A DNA stretch of 64,000 nucleotides from Phorcus lineatus. Its lineage: Eukaryota > Mollusca > Gastropoda > Trochida > Trochidae. The stretch is from contig OV121090.1 of the NCBI GenBank assembly GCA_921293015.1, forward strand, positions 2,294,001 to 2,358,000. The letters are read 5' to 3'. Of this stretch, positions 1 to 12,100 are shown one piece after another. A model generated the notes under the pieces. The model did no database searches, was not told the origin of the DNA, and saw nothing but the letters and a program-made list of their open reading frames with translations. The position numbers were made by a program, and so were the translations under genes. Position 1 is the first letter of the stretch; each line of letters starts with the position of its first letter.

Positions 1-70
1 TTACAAAGCCAATATAGATTTTAATTTGTAAGATTTAAGCAAAAATTTCACGATCAATTGACTATCTTAC

Positions 71-182
71 CTTGGCCAGCTGGTCAAATCTTCCGAACAA
101 TTCATTCAACATCTTCACGAGCTCGGCTGCTGTGCAGTCTGCAGCTAGAGGAGTGAAGTTGACGATGTCTGCATACAGGATG
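71..182 (-). CDS. ADCY: adenylyl cyclase exon: C1a catalytic core with metal-binding Asp
   Basis: This 112-nt exon completes the Ser of VSILYADIV and runs to [13 protein letters not shown] before a consensus donor GTAAGA, ending in phase 0. The Asp in ADIVNFT is the first of the two metal-ligand aspartates of class III cyclases. Vertebrate ADCY1-4 and ADCY7 generally have Gly where Asn stands here. The acceptor is TTGTTTATCTGCAG. The next exon, which would hold RIKILGDCYYC, lies beyond the left edge. Confidence 0.95.
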
Positions 183-3100
183 CTGCAGATAAACAACATA
201 CCATCATCAGCACCTCAAACTGATTACAGAAAAAGTGTTAGAAATAGATTTTCATACAAAGTATTGACTATTAACAAGTGGACTTGATGGGCGAAACCTT
301 TGATCTTTGGCTGTTTTTTGTCAATTATTCTATGCCTACTGAATTTATGTTTCAGAATATAGATTCAATCATTCACACATCTAAAGCAAATTTTACGTCT
401 TTTTCTGCAAAATGCCTATCAAAGAAGCTGCAACATTCTCAAATGTTTGTTGTGGTCAAGGCTGGTTATAATCGAGCGATAATAGGAGTGTTCAGATTTA
501 CTGATTATATAATGATAATATCATCTTGGGTAGGCTCTAAGTTCAATATCCTTGATGAATATAATCACTCTCCATCACTTCAAACTGAAAACTTAATCTT
601 TAACCTGGAAGGGCGAGGGTTTGGGAGGACACCTACCTGACATCTGTGTAGTGCTGGACATACAGATCCTGGAAGGGCGAGGGTTTGGGAGGACACCTAC
701 CTGACATCTGTGTAGTGCTGGACATACAGATCCTGGAAGGGCGAGGGTTTGGGAGGACACCTACCTGACATCTGTGTAGTGCTGGACATACAGATCCTGG
801 AAGGGCGAGGGTTTGGGAGGACACCTACCTGACATCTGTGTAGTGCTGGACATACAGATCCTGGAAGGGCGAGGGTTTGGGAGGACACCTACCTGACATC
901 TGTGTAGTGCTGGACATACAGATCCTGGAAGGGCGAGGGTTTGGGAGGACACCTACCTGACATCTGTGTAGTGCTGGACATACAGATCCTGGAAGGGCGA
1001 GGGTTTGGGAGGACACCTACCTGACATCTGTGTAGTGCTGGACATACAGATCCTGGAAGGGCAAGGGTTTGGGAGGACACCTACCTGACATCTGTGTAGT
1101 GCTGGACATACAGATCCTGGAAGGGCGAGAGGTTTGGGAGGACACCTACCTGACATCTGTGTAGTGCTGGACATACAGATCCTGGAAGGGCGAGGGTTTG
1201 GGAGGACACCTACCTGACATCTGTGTAGTGCTGGACATACAGATCCTGGAAGGGCGAGGGTTTGGGAGGACACCTACCTGACATCTGTGTAGTGCTGGAC
1301 ATACAGATCCTGGAAGGGCGAGGGTTTGGGAGGACACCTACCTGACATCTGTGTAGTGCTGGACATACAGATCCTGGAAGGGCGATGGTTTGGGAGCTTT
1401 ACTCATCATCTGCTGTTGTAGATCTTCCTTCATCTCCTCCACCAGGTTGCTCGGGATACAGCTGATCAGTAACTCCTCCTGAAAATGTTATTAATTATCA
1501 TAATAATAGAGAGACAAAACACTTTGTTGTTCTTTTAACAAAGTAAATTTGAAAAATCTTGTTTTGACCTTGGCACTAAACTGCCACTATGCGGTGGCAG
1601 GTTAAGCTTTTTCTATCCTTTTGATGTTTGGTGCCAAGCAAGGAAGATAAAAGTCCCATTTTTCATGTCTTTTGGTAGCGCGCAACCCGAGTGATACCCT
1701 GATCTTCAGATTGAATATTATAACTCCAAGTATTCCTGACCTTAAATTGATTTTACACATATCACTGAGAGAAGTTAATAATTGCATTAAAAACCTTTTC
1801 AAATTCATTGATTTAAATTTGCTATACATTTTTTTAAGGGGTATACCAGTTTTTTATGTCTTGCCTTGTTGAGAGAACCTATGTCAGGTCAGGATCAAAC
1901 CTACTTAGTGACATGAATTCTTACTCCTTAACTGAATATATCTTATCATGTAACATATCATGAGACATTAATATTGAATAGCAGTAATCCGTATCCCTTT
2001 ACTTGTTCAAACAAAACAGGGAAGGTTGCTAGACACTTTAGGGATAAAAAACTTCCATCTTCAAAATTATTTGAAGAATTTCAACTTGTGCTACATTGTA
2101 AAAAGTATTGCTCAAGGTTAAAGAGACACATCCAAGGACAGATTTGGAGTTCAGATTACAAAGCTAAGATAATGTTAGGACAATTCTAAGAGACTGATAA
2201 GAGAATTCTAGTATAATGCTAAGGCAATGCTAGGACAGTGTTAAGACCACACTAGTATAATGCTAAGATAATGCAAAGCCACTGCTAAGAAAAGGCTTAG
2301 ACAGTGCTAAGACAATTCTAAGGCAATTTTATAAGAATTTTATAACAATACTTAGACAATGCTAAGACAATACCAAATCAATGCTAAATCAATGCAAAGA
2401 CAATGCTAAAGCTATGCTAAAAGACTCCAACCGACCTGCTGCTTCTTCTCCCTCTCCAGCTTGATGCTGGCCTCGACAGAGTTGCGAGCGTCCAAGAAGG
2501 CCTTGCGGTGAGTGATGTCAGACAGAGACTTGTGGTACAGTCCAACCAGGTTAGCACAGAGCAACACCACTGCATTGGACACCAGCTGGAAGAGTCATCA
2601 AATAGACGTGACTTCATGGATGTATGTGAACAATTCCTATTTTCTTTCTGTTTCCAAAGTTGGTATGCACCAGCTGGAATGGTATCAAGATAAATGATTC
2701 ATGATTTTACTATTTATAATGAGATACTCATATGACTAACCTGTTGTGGCAGATTCTCAGTCAACTTGTTTGAGAGAAGGCCAGAGAGGAGCAGCTCCAA
2801 CACGAAGGAAACACCTCCCAGGAGGAGCGACCATCTTTTAGGTAGGGGGAGCATCATGTAGCCCACCAGGGTAACATAGAAAACAATGGGGACGTCATCA
2901 GCGGGAGTTCGTTGTGTGCTGAAGCTGAAGTAGAGTGAGGACAGGACAATGGACGTGAGCCAGATGGATGCGGACAGGGGCGTGGTGTGCTTCTGAAAGA
3001 TGCGGCGGAGGCTGGTGAACACCACGAGGAACACGATCAGGAGCACCCCGCACCCCAGGATCGACACCTGCGCCGTTCTCGTGAAGCTCTGTGGAAATGA

Positions 3101-6100
3101 AAGCATCATATGTTCTTCTCAAGTGTTACAAGTCAATTCATACAAAATTTCATCATGTAATTGATCATGATACAAGACGATGTTATGGATGACAACTTCT
3201 TTATTTATTTTTTCAAACGTTGTGAAAAAATAAATAAAGAAGTTGTCATCCATAACATTGTCTTGTATCACTACACCAACTTCTAAATGCCTTTGAAGAA
3301 GTTCGTAATTGATCATGTCAACAATCCAGAGGAAGTACCTCTTTGGTACAATATTCAAGGCAACAGATTAAGAAAAAACAAATGTCAAAATTTTCTTCTA
3401 TACACTCTATATATACTTCTCAACATTGGGCAGTTGGAAGTCCGCTGAAGAAATATTGAAGAAATTTTATGTATTAAAATGATCTAATGCTTAATGTCTT
3501 CAAAAAACCTTCATATCATTAGCACTTCGTAAAATTTATTGTAAAGCTTTGAAGTAATGAACATCTTTTTCAAACAAATGTTTCAAGTATATTTCTATCA
3601 TAGCCATCTTAAGCACATATCTGACCTCCAACTGACCTTATTGACCTCGCCCCGAGCAAGCTGAACGATGATCATGATGGCAGACACCAAGATGGCGACC
3701 CCGAGGTACATGAGAATGAGCGGCTGTTTGATCTGAATACTGTAGTGGTGGTACAAGTCCTCCAGGTCCATCTCCTTAAAGGACAGCTGTGGATACAAGA
3801 AACTAGGATCAACATTTCATAAAAAGGTCCATCTCCTTGAAGGACAGCTGTGGTTACAAGAAGCTGGGATCAACATTTCACAAAGAAGTCCATCTCCTTG
3901 AAGGACAGCTCTGAATACAAGAAACTGGGATCAACATTTCATACAGAAGTCCATCTCCTTGAAGGACAGCTGTGGATACAAGAAACTGGGATCAACATTT
4001 CATAAAGAGGTACATCTCCTTGAAGGACAGCTGTGGATAAAAGAAGCTGGGATCAACATTTCATAAAGAGGTACATCTCCTTGAAGGACAGCTGTGGATA
4101 CAAGAAGCTGGGATCAGCATTTCATAAAGAGGTACATCTCCTTGAAGGACAGCTGTGGATACAAGAAGCTGGGATCAACATTTCATAAAGTGGTACATCT
4201 CCTTGAAGGACAGCTGTGGTTAAGATAAGCTGGGATCATCATTTCATAGAGAAGTCCATCTCCTTGAAGGACATGTGCAGCTGTGGATACAAGAAGCTGG
4301 GATCAACATTTCATAAAGAAGTCCATCTCCTTGAAGGACAGCTGTGGATACAAGAAACTGGGATCAACATTTCATAAAGAGGTACATCTCCTTGAAGGAC
4401 AGCTGTGGATACAAGAAGCTGGGATCAACATTTCATAAAGAAGTCCATCTCCTTGAAGGACAGCTGTGGATACAAGAAGCTGGGATCAACATTTCATAAA
4501 GAGGTACATCTCCTTGAAGGACAGCTGTGGATACAAGAAGCTGGGATCAACATTTCATAAAGAGGTACATCTCCTTGAAGGACAGCTGTGGATACAAGAA
4601 GCTGGGATCAACATTTCATAAAGAGGTACATCTCCTTGAAGGACAGCTGTGGATACAAGAAGCTGGGATCAACATATCATAAAGTGGTCCATCTCCTTGA
4701 AGGACAGCTGTGGATACAAGAAACTAGGATCAACATTTCATACAGAAGTCCATCTCCTTGAAGGACAGCTGTGGATACAAAAAGCTGGGATCAACATCTC
4801 ATAAAGAGGTACATCTCCTTGAAGGACAGCTGTGGATACAAGAAGCTGGGATCAACATTTCATAAAGTGGTACATCTCCTTGAAGGACAGCTGTGGTTAC
4901 AAGAAGCTGGGATCAACATATCATAAAGTGGTCCATCTCCTTGAAGGACAGCTGTGGATACAAGAAACTAGGATCAACATTTCATACAGAAGTCCATCTC
5001 CTTGAAGGACAGCTGTGGATACAAGAAGCTGGGATCAACATTTCATACAGAAGTCCATCTCCTTGAAGGACAGCTGTTGATACAAGAAGCTAGGATCAAC
5101 ATTTCATAAAGAAGTCCATCTCCTTGAAGGACAGCTGTGGATACAAGAAACTAGGATCAACATTTCATACAGAAGTCCATCTCCTTGAAGGACAGCTGTG
5201 GATACAAGAAGCTGGGATCAACATTTCATACAGAAGTCCATCTCCTTGAAGGACAGCTGTGGATACAAGAAGCTGGGATCAACATTTCATAAAGTGGTAC
5301 ATCTCCTTGAAGGACAGCTGTGGTTAAGAGAAGCTGGGATCAACATATCATAAAGTGGTCCATCTCCTTGAATGACAGCTGTGGATACAAGAAACTAGGA
5401 TCAACATTTCATACAGAAGTCCATCTCCTTGAAGGACAGCTGTGGATACAAAAAGCTGGGATCAACATTTCATAAAGAGGTACATCTCCTTGAAGGACAG
5501 CTGTGGATACAAGAAGCTGGGATCAACATTTCATAAAGTGGTACATCTCCTTGAAGGACAGCTGTGGTTAAGAGAAGCTGGGATCAACATATCATAAAGT
5601 GGTCCATCTCCTTGAAGGACAGCTGTGGATACAAGAAACTAGGATCAACATTTCATACAGAAGTCCATCTCCTTGAAGGACAGCTGTGGATACAAGAAGC
5701 TGGGATCAACATTTCATACAGAAGTCCATCTCCTTGAAGGACAGCTGTGGATACAAGAAACTAGGATCAACATTTCATAAAGAAGTCCATCTCCTTGAAG
5801 GACAGCTGTGGATACAAGAAGCTGGGATCAACATTTCATACAGAAGTCCATCTCCTTGAAGGACAGCTATGGATACAAGAAACTAGGATCATCATTTCAT
5901 AAAGAAGTCCATCTCCTTGAAGGACAGCTGTGGATACAAGAAGCTGGGATCAACATTTCATAAAGAAGTCCATCTCCTTGAAGGACAGCTGTGGATACAA
6001 GAAACTGGGATCAACATTTCATAAAGAGGTACATCTCCTTGAAGGACAGCTGTGGATACAAGAAGCTGGGATCAACATTTCATAAAGAGGTACATCTCCT

Positions 6101-9100
6101 TGAAGGACAGCTGTGGATACAAGAAGCTGGGATCAACATTTCATAAAGTGGTACATCTCCTTGAAGGACAGCTGTGGTTAAGAGAAGCTGGGATCAACAT
6201 ATCATAAAGTGGTCCATCTCCTTGAATGACAGCTGTGGGTACAAGAAACTAGGATCAACATTTCATACAGAAGTCCATCTCCTTGAAGGACAGCTGTGGA
6301 TACAAGAAGCTGGGATCAACATTTCATAAAGAAGTCCATCTCCTTGAAGGACAGCTCTGAATACAAGAAACTGGGATCAACATTTCATACAGAAGTCCAT
6401 CTCCTTGAAGGACAGCTGTGGATACAAGAAACTGGGATCAACATTTCATAAAGAGGTACATCTCCTTGAAGGACAGCTGTGGATAAAAGAAGCTGGGATC
6501 AACATTTCATAAAGAGGTACATCTCCTTGAAGGACAGCTGTGGATACAAGAAGCTGGGATCAGCATTTCATAAAGAGGTACATCTCCTTGAAGGACAGCT
6601 GTGGATACAAGAAGCTGGGATCAACATTTCATAAAGTGGTACATCTCCTTGAAGGACAGCTGTGGTTAAGAGAAGCTGGGATCATCATTTCATAAAGAAG
6701 TCCATCTCCTTGAAGGACATGTGCAGCTGTGGATACAAGAAGCTGGGATCAACATTTCATAAAGAAGTCCATCTCCTTGAAGGACAGCTGTGGATACAAG
6801 AAACTGGGATCAACATTTCATAAAGAGGTACATCTCCTTGAAGGACAGCTGTGGATACAAGAAGCTGGGATCAACATTTCATAAAGAAGTCCATCTCCTT
6901 GAAGGACAGCTGTGGATACAAGAAGCTGGGATCAACATTTCATAAAGAGGTACATCTCCTTGAAGGACAGCTGTGGATACAAGAAGCTGGGATCAACATT
7001 TCATAAAGAGGTACATCTCCTTGAAGGACAGCTGTGGATACAAGAAGCTGGGATCAACATTTCATAAAGAGGTACATCTCCTTGAAGGACAGCTGTGGAT
7101 ACAAGAAGCTGGGATCAACATATCATAAAGTGGTCCATCTCCTTGAAGGACAGCCGTGGATACAAGAAACTAGGATCAACATTTCATACAGAAGTCCATC
7201 TCCTTGAAGGACAGCTGTGGATACAAAAAGCTGGGATCAACATCTCATAAAGAGGTACATCTCCTTGAAGGACAGCTGTGGATACAAGAAGCTGGGATCA
7301 ACATTTCATAAAGTGGTACATCTCCTTGAAGGACAGCTGTGGTTACAAGAAGCTGGGATCAACATATCATAAAGTGGTCCATCTCCTTGAAGGACAGCTG
7401 TGGATACAAGAAACTAGGATCAACATTTCATACAGAAGTCCATCTCCTTGAAGGACAGCTGTGGATACAAGAAGCTGGGATCAACATTTCATACAGAAGT
7501 CCATCTCCTTGAAGGACAGCTGTTGATACAAGAAGCTAGGATCAACATTTCATAAAGAAGTCCATCTCCTTGAAGGACAGCTGTGGATACAAGAAACTAG
7601 GATCAACATTTCATACAGAAGTCCATCTCCTTGAAGGACAGCTGTGGATACAAGAAGCTGGGATCAACATTTCATACAGAAGTCCATCTCCTTGAAGGAC
7701 AGCTGTGGATACAAGAAGCTGGGATCAACATTTCATAAAGTGGTACATCTCCTTGAAGGACAGCTGTGGTTAAGAGAAGCTGGGATCAACATATCATAAA
7801 GTGGTCCATCTCCTTGAATGACAGCTGTGGATACAAGAAACTAGGATCAACATTTCATACAGAAGTCCATCTCCTTGAAGGACAGCTGTGGATACAAAAA
7901 GCTGGGATCAACATTTCATAAAGAGGTACATCTCCTTGAAGGACAGCTGTGGATACAAGAAGCTGGGATCAACATTTCATAAAGTGGTACATCTCCTTGA
8001 AGGACAGCTGTGGTTAAGAGAAGCTGGGATCAACATATCATAAAGTGGTCCATCTCCTTGAAGGACAGCTGTGGATACAAGAAACTAGGATCAACATTTC
8101 ATACAGAAGTCCATCTCCTTGAAGGACAGCTGTGGATACAAGAAGCTGGGATCAACATTTCATACAGAAGTCCATCTCCTTGAAGGACAGCTGTGGATAC
8201 AAGAAACTAGGATCAACATTTCATAAAGAAGTCCATCTCCTTGAAGGACAGCTGTGGATACAAGAAGCTGGGATCAACATTTCATACAGAAGTCCATCTC
8301 CTTGAAGGACAGCTATGGATACAAGAAACTAGGATCATCATTTCATAAAGAAGTCCATCTCCTTGAAGGACAGCTGTGGATACAAGAAGCTGGGATCAAC
8401 ATTTCATAAAGAAGTCCATCTCCTTGAAGGACAGCTGTGGATACAAGAAACTGGGATCAACATTTCATAAAGAGGTACATCTCCTTGAAGGACAGCTGTG
8501 GATACAAGAAGCTGGGATCAACATTTCATAAAGAGGTACATCTCCTTGAAGGACAGCTGTGGATACAAGAAGCTGGGATCAACATTTCATAAAGTGGTAC
8601 ATCTCCTTGAAGGACAGCTGTGGTTAAGAGAAGCTGGGATCAACATATCATAAAGTGGTCCATCTCCTTGAATGACAGCTGTGGGTACAAGAAACTAGGA
8701 TCAACATTTCATACAGAAGTCCATCTCCTTGAAGGACAGCTGTGGATACAAGAAGCTGGGATCAACATTTCATAAAGAGGTACATCTCCTTGAAGGACAG
8801 CTGTGGATACAAGAAACTGGGATCAACGTCTTACCTCATATATGGCTCCAGAGAGTGCAAAATTACATGATGACACATTATGGATCAATTACTTAAGTTT
8901 TGAAATAATGTTTGTTGTTCTGCAATAGCATTGGTATAAGTGTCTTATGGTCCATAAATGCTTTAGTATTCTTAAAGGTCCCCTCATCTTACAGAGAGCT
9001 ATAGTTACAGTTAGGTCTCTACAAATCAACTTACTTCATGCTGAATCTTCATGTAACGTGAGGCCATTTTCTCTTCAAATAAAATCGGGCTATCAAATAT

Positions 9101-12100
9101 AGATGACCCTGTTCAGTGGTAGTTTCCTCACCTCCAGAACTCTACATGTGCACTGACCAGAATCTCGAGATTTGTGTCATGCCGTCCAGACAAGCCTTTT
9201 GCGGACACAATTTTCTGACATTGTGACATTAGGTAAGGTAGTAAGTATTGTGTACTAAATAATTAGTTTGCTTCTTGTCCAAGCCACCAAGCTGCAAATG
9301 GGTTTATACAACACAGCTAGGTCAAGTATTGACAGACCCTTCCCCTGGGTGTTGAGTTGGGTAATACACATATATACTATTGATATATAATTGTCAAGAG
9401 AAATCTGGTGTCTCTCTCAACATAGGACATGTTGGATATATCACACAAACACAATTTCATCATCGTATCTGAAGTTTTCCTAATTTTAGCATTCTAATTT
9501 TCTAATCAAGTATCAAACAGCATCTTATTAAATGCAATGAGTATAACATCTTTTGAATTTTTTTAACTGGTTTTAAATTTGTAGAACAGCTACTTTCTTT
9601 CCTTTGTGAAAACGTAATTTCTGTAAATTTGCAAGCCTCAAAAAATAAGCACTTAAATTCATCTGCTAAGATGAGTAAATGTCTAGTCCAGAAAATAAGG
9701 AATCTTTTAATCCTTTTACATCATAACAACATCACAGAGTATTAATGTTGATAATAATAGTAATGAAATGCACTTAACAATTAAACCAATCCACATAAAC
9801 AAAAAAAACATCAGTAATTTTTATGACCAAATTTTGTACTGCATTATATTGCAAAAATTAGCTTCTGTATTGCAATAATAATTCAATATATCAATATATC
9901 ACATTTAATCTATTTCAGTGTGTGTTTATGCTTTTTTTTTTTTTCTTTTCCCCCCATTTTTAAGTTACATTTCCATTTCTAGCAATAAACAATTCAGAGC
10001 ATGTATTCTAGGTACAGTTGAGCAAAAACATTCCAGATCAATTTCATCAAATACACAAGAAGAGCATAATATTATGAATTTTTCAAAAGTATATGGAGAG
10101 AACCCCAGAAGCATGGAACTTAAAATAGTTGCAATTAGAAAATGCAATACATTTTGTGGTTTGATAATATTTAAATAGTTTCTGCTGCAAAGAAATAAAA
10201 TTAGGTTTTATTTTTTTGGTATTGCAACTGTAAAGCAGTTGTTTAGTTATAAGAATGATAACATTGTTATTTACACCTTTGAAACCAAAATGTATATTTT
10301 CTTCATTTATTTATTATTTATTATTATTTGTTTATGCTTTCTGTTCAGTGCCATATAAACTATACTTAAAGACACTACAAAAGTATTTCTTAAACCATGA
10401 CAAGTTCTGTAAGGGTAATCAATTCAAATTTGCAAACAACTCTCTATCTTTTTCAATATTAAAAATCATAAATATCTTAATAAACAAGATATGCTACGAC
10501 ATAAGTTGAATGATCTGAGATGCCATGGTAGTTGGAAGTTGAAACATCAAAAGCTACATATAACAGAGCTTGCTCTACTACAAGTTGCATTCATGTAGCC
10601 CTAACTGATATCAAGTTCTGCTCTGGAAATGAAATTCAAAGCTGTGTTATTTTCATGGAAACCAGTAGAATAAAAACAACCCAATGAAAAACAAGAGAGG
10701 CAAAAGTTTCCATAAGCTGCCAAATCTCAAAATCATGAAAGTTGAAAACACCTATAAAGGCACAATAAGTTAAGATGATTATTCCAATGGCAAGTTTTGT
10801 TTATTTAGACTTTATGGTCCTTGCGTTTGCTCCAGAAATAAAAATTCTCTAAGATGATGAAAGGGTTAATGATTAGTCAACATACTAAGGTTTATAAAGC
10901 TATAGACCCAACAGTTTCTCATTCAGATATAATGTGATCTTGGACAGATGAACAGACAGACAGACAGAAGGGCGGACAGATAACAGAGCCATAGATTATA
11001 TCCCCTACATCATTTATCGGGGGATGAAAATTACCAATCAAAATGAGAAATTGAATAGTAATCCTTTTGCAAAAAATCAAACATAAACCAGAAAACAAGA
11101 CAGAGCTACAAGCATGCATACCTGCTGATATCGATATCGCATCATGACAGACATCTTGTTCTGACAAAATCCCAGAGTCAAATGACCATGTTTCTAAATC
11201 CACAAAGACAGCTCGGAACTCGGCTCTCAAAACTTATTGGATTGACGACAAGCTAAAAAACTTCTTTTTTTCTGGATTGGAAAGGTTTACACCAATTCAC
11301 AAATATAGAACATCTCCTTTGGTTTTTTGCACTCATCAAAACTCTAATACTTGACCAAGGACATAAAGATTATTGTTTTCCTTTTGTGGAGTTACATACA
11401 AATCTAGTTTTTCTTCCCAGTGACGTCACTAGCCTTTTTAAAATCTTCGGCAACTACTTCATCCTTGTAAGTTGGAAAGTTCTTGAAAGGAAGCGTTACC
11501 ATGACAACAAGAACAGCACTGACAATAAAAACTTCTGTTACCAATTATTTCTATATATATATGTATGTATGTATATATATATGTGTGTCTATGATTCATT
11601 ACTGTTGTGTTTCATAACTGTTAGATAAAACTTTGGAAATTCAAACTGTTAGATATACAGGTAAAACAGTTTATTGTGCTCAAAGAAATATTCTCTCTGG
11701 AAAATAAGAAAATAAAATTTTCAATAATTTTGATCTTATCAAAAAGGTTTTTATCAAATTCCTTTTTTTTTCAGAAAAAAAAGATCTATGTCTCGTTCAA
11801 AGTCCAACTTTGAAGTATATGATAGCAATATATGATTAACTTATTAACTTAAATTAACTAATTTACTTCTTGCTAAAATTTCATAATGCATTTACTCATA
11901 TCCCTTAGACTCTTAATGTTCAAGGATATAAAAGGCTTATCATCAATCTTTAAGATTGGGCAAGAAGAAACAAAGAAGAAACCAAGCTATCTTGTGTTTT
12001 CAAACAATCATGATATCGTCATGTATTAATATAACAACTTCTGTATGCTTTTGAAGAATTTCATAGATAATTTAGTCTATACAAAAACTTGGCCAGGAGG

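Noticed and set aside
633-1337. Series of identical 63-codon open frames on the minus strand
   Set aside because: They are three-unit readings of the 64-bp array that end at the stop formed by each donor (AGG TAG); they are not separate genes.
604-8827. CRISPR-like reading of the 61- and 64-bp arrays
   Set aside because: The units are contiguous tandem copies with no variable spacers, in an intron-bearing eukaryotic gene.
8831-8880. Possible extra cyclase exon ending at a perfect donor (AGGTAAG) beside the 61-bp array
   Set aside because: With the nearest plausible acceptor all three frames contain stops, and the flanking coding exons already join in phase 0 without it.
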